From Beijerinckiaceae bacterium (GTDB taxonomy: Bacteria; Pseudomonadota; Alphaproteobacteria; Rhizobiales; Beijerinckiaceae): a stretch of DNA of 7,025 nt. The first letter of the stretch is position 1; each line of letters starts with the position of its first letter. Under the pieces are notes generated by a model, which was not told the DNA's origin, did not search any database, and saw only the letters and a list, made by a program, of their open reading frames with translations. Position numbers and translations under genes: made by a program. Shown piece after piece: positions 1 through 6,422 of the stretch. The stretch spans positions 1-7,025 of the forward strand of contig CANHAW010000107.1 of the NCBI GenBank assembly GCA_947458675.1, in the 5' to 3' direction.

Positions 1-76
1 ATAAGAAGTATATGCTCTAAATTTTGCTCCCATGTGATCATAAAAAGTATTTTTCGTTTTGAGCGACCTGCCTTCA
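1..76. other. AT-rich end region without a supported gene
   Basis: This short stretch lies downstream of the PPK2 stop codon and runs to the window edge. It is visibly richer in A and T than the genes. It contains a small AT-only inverted repeat (AAAAA/TTTTT arms around GTA, near 43-55), which is too weak and lacks the GC-rich stem of a convincing intrinsic terminator. No complete reading frame with a ribosome-binding site is visible. The transcription end of the phnF-ppk2 unit may lie here, but I cannot point to it. Confidence 0.5.
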
Positions 77-1003
77 TCAATAAATGGTTGGCACATATAG
101 CGAGGCAGGGAGTTCTGACCGGAGATAATCGGGTGAATATTCCCGCGGCGGCAGAGACGGCCTTTCATGCGTAATCTCTTTATATTCCAATTGCGACAAA
201 AGATGATGAATGCAGTTCAGTCGGGCCTTTTTCTTGTCCACTGCGTTAACAATCCACCAGGGCGCTTCAGGAATATGCGTGCGCTTCAGCATGTCTTCTT
301 TGGCTTTTGTATAGGCCTCCCAACGAGAGCGGGAATAAAGATCCATTGGTGAGAGTTTCCATTGCTTCAATGGATCGCTGATGCGCATCATGAAGCGCGC
401 CTGCTGCTCTTCGTCAGTTATTGAAAACCAATATTTCACAAGAATAATGCCCGACCGCACGAGCATTTTCTCAAATTCGGGAACGTCGCGGAAAAATTCA
501 TCGACCTGCAATTCGTCCGCAAAGCCCATGACCCGCTCGACGCCGGCGCGGTTGTACCAGGAGCGATCAAAGAGAACCATTTCGCCAGCTGCCGGCAAAT
601 GGGAGATGTAGCGTTGGAAATACCATTGTGTGCGCTCCCGATCATTGGGTGCGGGCAGGGCCACGACACGGCAAATACGTGGATTGAGACGCTGTGTGAT
701 CCGCTTGATCACGCCGCCTTTGCCGGCAGCATCGCGTCCTTCAAAAATCACGACCAGTTTGAGTTTCTTGTGCTGGACCCAGTCCTGCAGTTTGACCAGT
801 TCTTTCTGGAGTCGCAGCAATTCACGAAAATAGAAATGCCGGTCCAGGTCGCTTTCGGTCTTTTCATGGTGGTATTGGGGGTTGATCAAAGCGTCGAGGC
901 GCCCATCGTCGATCTCAAGTTCCAATTCCTCGTCGAGACCATCGACAATTTCATTGTGCATGCGAGCGATAATATCGCGCAAATCAATATTCTTGCCTGT
1001 CAT
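77..1003 (-). CDS. ppk2: Polyphosphate kinase 2 family protein (class I type, polyP:NDP phosphotransferase)
   Basis: A 308-residue cytoplasmic kinase of the PPK2 family, which moves phosphate between polyphosphate and nucleotides; single-domain class I members mostly convert NDPs to NTPs. Visible motifs are a Walker A loop GRDAAGKGG (residues 89-97), a Walker B segment FDRSWYNRAG (145-154), the family block around QWYFQRY (126-132), and a basic lid segment with DPLKQWKLSP (210-219). The first ~55 residues are an acidic helical extension, usual for the single-domain form. The length fits the family and no key motif is missing. The ATG overlaps the phnF stop as ATGA, and a strong ribosome-binding site (AAAGGGGGG, 5 bases before the ATG, plus-strand 1009-1017) supports this start. 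Co-transcription with phnF is inferred from the overlap. Substrate preference (ADP or GDP) and main direction cannot be read from the sequence. The assignment to PPK2 is very secure. Confidence 0.95.
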   Translation of the reverse strand: MTGKNIDLRDIIARMHNEIVDGLDEELELEIDDGRLDALINPQYHHEKTESDLDRHFYFRELLRLQKELVKLQDWVQHKKLKLVVIFEGRDAAGKGGVIKRITQRLNPRICRVVALPAPNDRERTQWYFQRYISHLPAAGEMVLFDRSWYNRAGVERVMGFADELQVDEFFRDVPEFEKMLVRSGIILVKYWFSITDEEQQARFMMRISDPLKQWKLSPMDLYSRSRWEAYTKAKEDMLKRTHIPEAPWWIVNAVDKKKARLNCIHHLLSQLEYKEITHERPSLPPREYSPDYLRSELPASLYVPTIY

Positions 1004-1803
1004 CTCATCCCCCCTTTGGATGGTGCGATCATGTCGGTGTCACATGTCGTTTCAGTGAATGTGTGGCTTTCGACCAGCAGGTCGATGGCATCTGCCCTAA
1101 AAGCTGTATAGACGAACTGGACGGGTCTCTTGTGCATGCCATCAATGGCGCGCGTGATCAAAACGGCCGATGGTTCATGCAGATGAAGCAGATCGCATTC
1201 CCTGTCGCCTGCTGTCCTTGCGGAAATTCGCGTTGACATCCGTTGGTAGGACTCGATCCCGTAAGTGGCGAGGCAGCGGGTCAAGGACAGATCAGACTTT
1301 TTGAGCCTTTCCGGAAAATCCGGAAAATGGGCCTGGCACAGAAAGTGACGACTGAAGGAGACGGGAGCCCCATCGACTGAATTGATCAGCTCGATCCGCC
1401 AGAGCGAAGCACCGGCAATGGTTGCCAGCGTTTCGGCAAGCTGTTCTGTCGCCAGAATGGTCGAACTCTCGACCAAATGGCTTGAGCCCGTTTTGTTCAT
1501 CGCGGCCATATTGCTGCGAAAGCTCACGCGGGTTCCAAGCGGATAGGTCAGGGGTCCCGCGCAAACGAATGTGCCGACACCGCGCCTTATGTTGACGATG
1601 CCGCGATCGTCAAGGTGCTTGTAGGCTTGGCGCACAGTGTGTCGATGGACGCCATATTTTTTTGCCATTTCTTGCGCGGCAGGCAGGGCCTCGCCGTCTG
1701 ACCACAAGCCGCGTGCAACGCCTTGCAGAATATTGTCCGCTATATTCTGCCATGCTGTGGAAAATTCTGCTTGCCCGGCATTCTTTTTCTCTGCCCCGAA
1801 CAT
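1000..1803 (-). CDS. phnF: PhnF, GntR-family (HutC/UTRA type) transcriptional regulator of phosphonate genes
   Basis: A 267-residue DNA-binding regulator. The N-terminal part (about residues 14-80) is a GntR winged helix-turn-helix: the recognition helix region reads YGVHRHTVRQAYKHL (50-64), followed by the wing RRGVGTFV (73-80). The rest (about 90-247) has the shape of a UTRA ligand-binding domain, including a closing strand with VYTAFRADAIDLLVE. A roughly 20-residue threonine-rich tail follows, with no assigned role. Known PhnF proteins repress phn or phosphate-uptake genes. Here the gene is divergent from phnG across 71 bases containing a palindrome of the HutC/PhnF operator type, so autoregulation plus control of phnG-M is the likely job (inference). 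The start is supported by GGAGAG eight bases upstream. The effector is unknown from sequence. The product could be named only as a UTRA-domain GntR regulator on domain grounds; the neighbourhood gives the PhnF name. Confidence 0.93.
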   Translation of the reverse strand: MFGAEKKNAGQAEFSTAWQNIADNILQGVARGLWSDGEALPAAQEMAKKYGVHRHTVRQAYKHLDDRGIVNIRRGVGTFVCAGPLTYPLGTRVSFRSNMAAMNKTGSSHLVESSTILATEQLAETLATIAGASLWRIELINSVDGAPVSFSRHFLCQAHFPDFPERLKKSDLSLTRCLATYGIESYQRMSTRISARTAGDRECDLLHLHEPSAVLITRAIDGMHKRPVQFVYTAFRADAIDLLVESHTFTETTCDTDMIAPSKGGMR

Positions 1804-1804
1804 G

Positions 1805-1822
1805 ATGTCATCTCTCCGTCAT
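1805..1822 (+). promoter_or_regulatory. Candidate PHO box (PhoB binding site)
   Basis: Two 7-base units, ATGTCAT (1805-1811) and CCGTCAT (1816-1822), are separated by CTCT, giving an 11-bp period. The PhoB consensus is CTGTCAT-N4-CTGTCAT, and each unit matches 6 of 7 positions. Another CTCT (1823-1826) and the palindrome follow directly. PhoB control of phn operons under phosphate starvation is well established in other bacteria. The caution is that the same bases on the other strand include the phnF ribosome-binding site, so part of the repeat may reflect translation signals instead. Confidence 0.5.
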
Positions 1823-1826
1823 CTCT

Positions 1827-1840
1827 CTTGTCTAGACAAG
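1827..1840. promoter_or_regulatory. Candidate PhnF operator, perfect 14-bp palindrome
   Basis: CTTGTCTAGACAAG reads identically on both strands. Its core GTCTAGAC fits the GT-N-TA-N-AC pattern recognised by HutC-subfamily GntR regulators, to which PhnF belongs. It sits 24 bases upstream of phnF and 34 bases upstream of phnG, well placed to block transcription in both directions. The binding protein is inferred from family and position. Confidence 0.8.
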
Positions 1841-1874
1841 CTTCACGACAATTCGATGAAACAGGGCTGCCCTC

Positions 1875-2324
1875 ATGAACAGGGTGAATGAAAATCGCGA
1901 TCGCGCAGGCTGGATGGCAGTCCTTGCTCGGGCCACGCATTCTGAAATTGTGGCAGCGGTCGAAAAAATCGACATGCCGGCCATCGATATCGTCAAGCCC
2001 GCCGAGGTTGGCACGATCATGCTTGAAGGGCGTGCTGGGGGTAGCGGCCAAAGGTTCAATGCAGGCGAGGCGACCATGACGCGCTGTGTCGTGCGCGTTG
2101 GCGAATGTCTTGGTTTTTCTTATGCGCTCGGTCGCGACAAGAAGAAAGCGGTCCTTTGCGCAGCCCTCGATGGATTATTGCAGAATCCAATGCGTCGAAA
2201 TGAGATTTTCGAGCATGTGATTGCGCCTATCGCGGCCGCTTATGCAAAACGCCAGGAAGAAGCCAGCCGACGGGCCGCTGCGACCAAGGTCGATTTCTTC
2301 ACGATGGTTCGGGGTGACGGCTGA
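1875..2324 (+). CDS. phnG: PhnG, C-P lyase core complex subunit
   Basis: A 149-residue subunit (the E. coli protein is about 150) of the PhnGHIJ core. With PhnI, PhnH and PhnL it is needed to attach phosphonate to the ribose of ATP with release of adenine; PhnG itself has no clear catalytic residues. The family's most conserved block spans residues 46-71 here: GTIMLEGRAGG, then a basic and polar stretch FNAGEATMTRC. The N-terminal helix with RAGWMAVLARA (10-20) and the GRDKKKAVLCAALDGLL region are also typical. The start is preceded by AGGG eight bases upstream. It is the first gene of the operon, and its TGA overlaps the phnH ATG by one base (TGATG). The assignment is secure on sequence and position. 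Confidence 0.95.
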   Translation: MNRVNENRDRAGWMAVLARATHSEIVAAVEKIDMPAIDIVKPAEVGTIMLEGRAGGSGQRFNAGEATMTRCVVRVGECLGFSYALGRDKKKAVLCAALDGLLQNPMRRNEIFEHVIAPIAAAYAKRQEEASRRAAATKVDFFTMVRGDG

Positions 2325-2932
2325 TGAATGCTCCTTTCTCTCCAGGACGCGGTTTCAGCGATCCCGTTCACGGTTCGCAGGCGTTTTTTCGCGCCATTTT
2401 GACGGCCATGTCGGGGCCTGGTCAGATCGTTGCCGTTCCCGACATGGGTCTTCAGGGCCCGCAGGATCTGCCAAAGGAAGCGCTCGGTATTCTGCTTGCC
2501 ATGTGCGATCACGAGACGCCTGTCTGGCTGGATGAAGAACTGCGTTGCAGCCAGATTGCCGATTGGCTCGCTTTTCACGCGCATTGCGAAGTGGTCGCAG
2601 AGCCTGCCCGTGCAGCCTTTGGAATTTTGCGCGAGGCAAGGGTAAACCCTGATCTGTCGGAATTTGCGTTGGGCGATGAGCGTTATCCCGACCGCTCGAC
2701 GACATTGATCGTTTTGGCACAGGCTTTTACGGGCGGCATGCCGCTCGCGCTGGAGGGGCCGGGCATCAAATCGATCGCGCGGCTGGCGCCGCTTGGTTTG
2801 CCGGAAAACTTCCTTTCGCAAATGAAAACCAATCATTCCTTCTACCCGCGTGGCGTGGATGTTCTGATCTTGGCCGAACATGGGCTTTGCGGTCTCCCGC
2901 GTTCGACACGTATATTGAAGGAGCCCTGCTGA
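2324..2932 (+). CDS. phnH: PhnH, C-P lyase core complex subunit
   Basis: A 202-residue protein (E. coli about 194) of the PhnH family, a component of the PhnGHIJ core required for phosphonate ribosylation. Family features are the N-terminal segment GSQAFFRAILTAMSGPG (about residues 18-34), which sets up the characteristic fold, the central TPVWLDEEL segment, and the C-terminal HGLCGLPRSTRI. PhnH resembles PLP-dependent transferase folds without an active site, so its role is structural or in assembly. GGGGTGA six bases before the ATG is the likely ribosome-binding site, and start and stop codons of both neighbours overlap by one base, which favours translational coupling. Confidence 0.94.
   Translation: MNAPFSPGRGFSDPVHGSQAFFRAILTAMSGPGQIVAVPDMGLQGPQDLPKEALGILLAMCDHETPVWLDEELRCSQIADWLAFHAHCEVVAEPARAAFGILREARVNPDLSEFALGDERYPDRSTTLIVLAQAFTGGMPLALEGPGIKSIARLAPLGLPENFLSQMKTNHSFYPRGVDVLILAEHGLCGLPRSTRILKEPC
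2918..2923 (+). promoter_or_regulatory. Ribosome-binding site that fixes the phnI start
   Basis: AAGGAG lies eight bases before the ATG at 2932. This, the TGATG junction with phnH and the match of MYVAVKGGEAAI to known PhnI N-termini decide against the in-frame ATG at 2887, which would add 15 residues inside phnH. Confidence 0.85.
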
Positions 2933-4044
2933 TGTATGTTGCAGTCAAGGGCGGTGAAGCAGCCATAGCGGCGACCCACGATCTGCTTGCGCACGTTCGT
3001 CGGGGTAATCCGGATGTTGCGGAATTGGAAGTCGCTCAGCTTCGTGAGCAGATGAAATTGGCGATTGCGCGAGTCATGAATGAGGGCTCGCTCTTCGATG
3101 AGGAATTGGCAGCATTGGCCCTAAAACAGTCCCAGGGCGATGCTGTGGAAGCAGCCTTTCTCATGCGGGCCTATCGAACGACTCTTCCTCGTTTTGGCTC
3201 TTCCTTGCCAATCGATACGACGCTGATGGCCATCCAGAGGCGCATTTCCGCTGCTTTCAAGGATTTGCCGGGTGGGCAGGTCTTGGGGCCGACCTATGAT
3301 TACACGCATCGTCTGTTCGACTTCAGCCTGATGAGCGACGCCGAGCCGCCGGTCGTTCCGCAGGCGTCGGCGGGTCTGGATTCTCACATGCCCCGCGTTC
3401 CCGACATTCTTGGCGACGAGGGATTGATCGAGGTTGAGGCACCACCCGCAGGCGATCCCGCGCCGACAGACATCACGCGCGATCCCGCGCAATTTCCTGC
3501 AGCGCGTGACATGCGCTTGCAAATGCTGTCGCGTGGAGATGAAGGGTTTTTGCTCGGCCTCGCTTATTCAGTACAGCGCGGTTTTGGTGGTAATCATCCG
3601 TTCGCGGGTGAAATCCGGATGGGTGAAGTGCCGGTCTCTTTCTGTCCGGAAGAACTCGGATTTGAAATCGATCTCGGCGATATTCTCGTCACCGAATGCC
3701 AGATGATCAATCAATTTGTCGGATCTTCCGAAGTGCCGCCGCAATTCACCCGTGGCTATGGATTTTCTTTTGGACATAGCGAGCGCAAGGCTATGTCCAT
3801 GGCCATTGTCGATCGGGCATTAAAGGCCCGCGATTTCGGCGAGGCAGCCTCCTATCCCGCACAGCAGGAAGAATTCGTCCTTTATCATTGCGATACGATT
3901 GAGGCATCCGGCTTCGTCGAACATCTCAAATTGCCTCATTATGTTGACTTTCAGGGCGAGCTCGAGCTTTTGCGAAAAATTCGCAAAGAGCAGGAAGAGC
4001 GCCGTTTGGCTGTGACAAAAGAGGCTGAGGGAGCGTTGTCATGA
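2932..4044 (+). CDS. phnI: PhnI, catalytic subunit for phosphonate ribosylation (nucleosidase-like)
   Basis: A 370-residue subunit (E. coli 354). PhnI forms the catalytic centre that, with PhnG, PhnH and PhnL, displaces adenine from ATP or GTP by phosphonate to give ribose-phosphonate-5-triphosphate; alone it acts as a purine nucleosidase. The C-terminal HLKLPH places histidines at residues 331 and 336, matching the zinc-binding His328 and His333 at the E. coli PhnI-PhnJ interface with a constant offset of 3. Other family blocks are AYRTTLPRF (about 79-87), the RGDEGFLLGLAYS region, and GHSERKAMSMAIVDRAL. A proline- and acid-rich linker (about 140-185) looks surface-exposed and variable. The start was chosen at 2932, giving a one-base overlap with phnH. 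The TGA overlaps the phnJ ATG as ATGA. Confidence 0.96.
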   Translation: MYVAVKGGEAAIAATHDLLAHVRRGNPDVAELEVAQLREQMKLAIARVMNEGSLFDEELAALALKQSQGDAVEAAFLMRAYRTTLPRFGSSLPIDTTLMAIQRRISAAFKDLPGGQVLGPTYDYTHRLFDFSLMSDAEPPVVPQASAGLDSHMPRVPDILGDEGLIEVEAPPAGDPAPTDITRDPAQFPAARDMRLQMLSRGDEGFLLGLAYSVQRGFGGNHPFAGEIRMGEVPVSFCPEELGFEIDLGDILVTECQMINQFVGSSEVPPQFTRGYGFSFGHSERKAMSMAIVDRALKARDFGEAASYPAQQEEFVLYHCDTIEASGFVEHLKLPHYVDFQGELELLRKIRKEQEERRLAVTKEAEGALS

Positions 4045-4910
4045 CAATATCAGCTGCGCCTTCGCTCCATGATAGCAATTATAATTATGCTTATCTCGAT
4101 GAGCAGACAAAGCGCATGATCCGCCGCGCTCTGCTGAAGGCGGTGGCGATACCTGGCTATCAGGTGCCCTTCGGTTCGCGTGAAATGCCTCTTGCGAGGG
4201 GTTGGGGGACTGGTGGCATTCAGATCACAGCTGCGCTGATCGGGCCGCGCGATTGTTTCAAAGTGATCGATCAGGGCGCTGACGATACGACAAATGCAGT
4301 CTCCATCCGCAATTTCTTTGCGCGCGTGACAGGTGTGGCAACCACAACGCGTACCGAGGCGGCCAGCATCATTCAGACCCGTCATCGCATTCCAGAAAAA
4401 CCCCTGCGCGAGGACCAGATCCTTGTCTATCAGGTTCCCCAGCCGGAGCCCTTGCGAAAGCTGGAACCCTCCGAAGTTGAAACGCGCAACATGCATGCCT
4501 GGCAGGAATATGGCCTCATGCAGGTTCGTCTTTACGAGGACATTGCCCGTTTCGGCCATGTCGCAACGACTTATTCTTATCCCGTTCTGGTCAATGGACG
4601 CTATATTGCGTCGCCAACGCCCATCCCGAAATTTGACAATCCGAAAATGGACCGGATGCCGGCCCTGCAATTATTCGGTGCAGGGCGTGAGAAGCGCATA
4701 TATGCCATTCCACCCTATACATCGGTGAAGAGCCTCGATTTCGAGGATCACCCGTTTCGTGTCCAGAGCTGGGACAAGCCATGCGCTCTGTGCGGAACGC
4801 GAAGCTCCTATCTCGACGAAGTCATCACCGATGACAGTGGTTCGCGCATGTTTGTTTGTTCCGACACGGATTATTGCGAAGAGCGACGCGCCAAGGGGCA
4901 AGAATCATGA
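4041..4910 (+). CDS. phnJ: PhnJ, radical-SAM carbon-phosphorus lyase
   Basis: A 289-residue enzyme (E. coli 281) that cleaves the C-P bond of ribose-phosphonate-5-phosphate to a hydrocarbon and a cyclic ribose phosphate. It uses an unusual C-terminal iron-sulfur cluster motif, CX2CX21C, present here as Cys248, Cys251 and Cys273; the thiyl-radical cysteine follows as Cys279. These equal E. coli 241, 244, 266 and 272 with a constant offset of 7. The glycyl-radical glycine (E. coli Gly32) is Gly39 in AIPGYQVPFGSREMP. All residues needed for chemistry are therefore present. The N-terminus is about seven residues longer than in E. coli, then YAYLDEQTKRMIRRALLKAV aligns closely. GAGGGAG seven bases before the ATG supports the start. 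The gene overlaps phnI and phnK by ATGA on both sides. Iron-sulfur assembly should occur in the cytoplasm. Confidence 0.98.
   Translation: MTISAAPSLHDSNYNYAYLDEQTKRMIRRALLKAVAIPGYQVPFGSREMPLARGWGTGGIQITAALIGPRDCFKVIDQGADDTTNAVSIRNFFARVTGVATTTRTEAASIIQTRHRIPEKPLREDQILVYQVPQPEPLRKLEPSEVETRNMHAWQEYGLMQVRLYEDIARFGHVATTYSYPVLVNGRYIASPTPIPKFDNPKMDRMPALQLFGAGREKRIYAIPPYTSVKSLDFEDHPFRVQSWDKPCALCGTRSSYLDEVITDDSGSRMFVCSDTDYCEERRAKGQES
4893..4898 (+). promoter_or_regulatory. Ribosome-binding site that fixes the phnK start
   Basis: AAGGGG lies eight bases before the ATG at 4907, which also forms an ATGA overlap with the phnJ stop. This argues against the upstream in-frame ATG at 4856, which would add 17 residues within the conserved end of phnJ. 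Confidence 0.8.
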
Positions 4911-5710
4911 CGTCTGCCATGGATAAAATCCGTGAAGGTCTGGATTTGCGTCCAGTTTTGGATGTGCGCAATGTCTCGCGCTTTTACGGCGATCGCATTG
5001 GTTGCGCGCAGGCATCATTCCGTTTGTGGCCCGGCGAGGTGCTGGGCATTGTCGGCGAATCGGGTTCGGGTAAATCGACTTTGCTACGTTGCCTGGCCGG
5101 CCTCGATCGTCCAACCGGCGGTGAGGTGATTCTCGAGGACGGTGGCGAGAGCCTTGACCTTCATCGTCTTTCCGAACCGCAGCGGCGCGCTTTGATGCGC
5201 CGTAGCCTTGGTATCGTCCATCAAAACCCGCGTGACGGTTTGCGGATGGATGTTTCGGCAGGCGGCAATGTTGGCGAAAGGCTGATGGATCGCGGCGATC
5301 GCCATTATGGGAAAATACGGGCGAGCGTTAGCGAATGGCTTCGTCGGGTCGAAATCGATCCGGCACGCATCGATGATCTGCCCCGCAATTTTTCCGGTGG
5401 CATGCAACAAAGACTCCAGATCGCACGGGTTCTGGTCTGCGAGCCGCGGCTTGTTTTCATGGATGAGCCGACGGGCGGGCTTGATGTTTCGGTCCAAGCG
5501 CGCCTTCTCGACCTTTTGCGCAACCTTGTGCGTGAATTGAATCTGGCTGTTGTCATCGTCACGCACGATCTGTCAGTCGCGCGGCTTCTCACGGATCGAT
5601 TGATGGTGATGAAGGGCGGTTACATTGTCGAGCAGGGTCTGACCGATCAGGTGCTTGACGATCCGCAGCACGCTTATACGCAGCTGCTTACATCTGCAGT
5701 TCTGGCATGA
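4907..5710 (+). CDS. phnK: PhnK, ABC-type ATPase subunit of the C-P lyase complex
   Basis: A 267-residue ABC ATPase with no membrane segment. Visible motifs in order are Walker A GESGSGKST (50-58), Q-loop Gln106 in HQNPRDGLRMDVSAGGN, signature SGGMQ (163-167), Walker B LVFMDE (182-187) and switch His220 in VTHDLS. It resembles the ATPases of peptide importers, but the HQNPRDGLR Q-loop and the neighbourhood identify PhnK. In E. coli PhnK binds the PhnGHIJ core at PhnJ, and ATP turnover is needed for phosphonate use in vivo; it is not a transporter subunit. The alternative Met at residue 5 (4919) is possible but lacks the good spacing. A 7-base gap separates it from phnL, the only junction in the operon without overlap. 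Confidence 0.96.
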   Translation: MTSAMDKIREGLDLRPVLDVRNVSRFYGDRIGCAQASFRLWPGEVLGIVGESGSGKSTLLRCLAGLDRPTGGEVILEDGGESLDLHRLSEPQRRALMRRSLGIVHQNPRDGLRMDVSAGGNVGERLMDRGDRHYGKIRASVSEWLRRVEIDPARIDDLPRNFSGGMQQRLQIARVLVCEPRLVFMDEPTGGLDVSVQARLLDLLRNLVRELNLAVVIVTHDLSVARLLTDRLMVMKGGYIVEQGLTDQVLDDPQHAYTQLLTSAVLA

Positions 5711-5713
5711 GGG
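5709..5713 (+). promoter_or_regulatory. Ribosome-binding site for phnL overlapping the phnK stop
   Basis: GAGGG begins in the phnK stop codon and ends four bases before the ATG at 5718. The spacing is short but the site supports this start over the in-frame ATG at 5655, which lies inside phnK and would add 21 residues unlike the family. Confidence 0.65.
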
Positions 5714-5717
5714 CCTC

Positions 5718-6422
5718 ATGAGCGACCTCGTTCGCGTCGATAATGTCGGTAAAACATTCACGCTGCACAATCAGGGCGGAGTGAGTTTACCTGTTCTGGC
5801 AAATGTCTCTTTCGTCGTGAAAGAAGGCGATTGTCTCGTCCTGCATGGACCTTCAGGTGCAGGCAAATCGAGCCTTTTGCGCATGCTTTATGGAAATTAT
5901 AAATGCACGCAGGGCCGTATTGAGTTTCGTCATCGCAACAGCTGGGTCGATGTCGCCAAAGCCGATCCTCGGGATATTTTGGATCTGCGCCGTCACAGCC
6001 TGTCCTATGTCAGTCAGTTTTTGCGCGTCATTCCTCGTGTGAGCGCGATTGACATTGTCATGGAGCCGCTTCTGCTGCGCGGGACAGATGAAAAAATATC
6101 CCGTGACAAAGCTGCAGAAATGCTGGAGCGGCTTAATATTCCGCAACGTCTTTGGACCCTTGCGCCGGCCACATTCTCGGGTGGCGAACAACAGCGGGTC
6201 AACATCGCACGCAGCTTTATAGCAGCGACCCCCGTGATGCTTCTCGATGAGCCGACAGCTTCTCTGGATGCCAAAAATCGCGATGTGGTCATTGAGCTGA
6301 TCTGTGAGGTTCGCGAGGCGGGCTCCGCCTTGATTGGAATTTTCCACGATGAACTGGTGCGCGAACGCGTTGCGTCACGGCGTATCGAAATTCAATCCTA
6401 CAATGCCGCAGAGGCCGCATGA
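5718..6422 (+). CDS. phnL: PhnL, ABC-type ATPase subunit of the C-P lyase pathway
   Basis: A 234-residue ABC ATPase (E. coli 226). Motifs are Walker A GPSGAGKSS (44-52), Q-loop Gln100 in YVSQFLRVIPRVSA, signature SGGEQ (154-158), Walker B VMLLDE (173-178) and switch His210 in IFHDEL. The Q-loop sequence and IFHDE in place of the usual THD are typical of PhnL. PhnL is needed with PhnG, PhnH and PhnI for the ribosylation step, and structural work shows a PhnK-PhnL pair on the core complex. Membrane partners are not encoded nearby, which fits a soluble role. The stop overlaps the phnM ATG as ATGA. Family assignment is secure. Confidence 0.96.
   Translation: MSDLVRVDNVGKTFTLHNQGGVSLPVLANVSFVVKEGDCLVLHGPSGAGKSSLLRMLYGNYKCTQGRIEFRHRNSWVDVAKADPRDILDLRRHSLSYVSQFLRVIPRVSAIDIVMEPLLLRGTDEKISRDKAAEMLERLNIPQRLWTLAPATFSGGEQQRVNIARSFIAATPVMLLDEPTASLDAKNRDVVIELICEVREAGSALIGIFHDELVRERVASRRIEIQSYNAAEAA

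Larger units (their letters stand above)
1804..1874. promoter_or_regulatory. Divergent phnF/phnG control region
   Basis: Only 71 bases separate the two divergent start codons, so the promoters for both directions must be compressed here or extend into the coding ends. The region holds the PhnF-type palindrome (1827-1840), the PHO-box-like repeats (1805-1822) and both ribosome-binding sites. I could not pick out a convincing sigma-70 -35/-10 pair in either direction. TAGACA at 1833-1838 is a possible weak -10 for phnG if PhoB replaces the -35; it would sit inside the PhnF operator. Confidence 0.7.

Noticed and set aside
43..55. AT-only inverted repeat as an intrinsic terminator for ppk2
   Set aside because: The arms are five A/T pairs with a 3-base loop and no GC-rich stem, so a stable terminator hairpin is not supported.
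599..1111. 170-codon open frame on the plus strand opposite ppk2 and phnF
   Set aside because: It lies antisense to two well-supported genes, spans their junction, shows no recognisable domain and is best explained as a codon-composition shadow.
2240..2881. 213-codon open frame on the minus strand opposite phnG and phnH
   Set aside because: It is fully antisense to conserved phn genes, and its residue composition (rich in Arg, His and Gln) is typical of a shadow frame.
2887..2931. Upstream in-frame start for phnI adding 15 residues
   Set aside because: It falls inside conserved phnH coding sequence; the ATG at 2932 has AAGGAG at ideal spacing and matches the family N-terminus.
4050..4670. 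206-codon open frame on the minus strand opposite phnJ
   Set aside because: It is antisense to the highly conserved PhnJ, has no motif and no operon context.
4856..4906. Upstream in-frame start for phnK adding 17 residues
   Set aside because: It overlaps the catalytic C-terminus of phnJ and the extra residues do not resemble PhnK; 4907 gives the ATGA junction with a good ribosome-binding site.
5655..5717. Upstream in-frame start for phnL adding 21 residues
   Set aside because: It lies inside phnK; the internal ATG at 5718 gives the family length and the typical start before the first strand.
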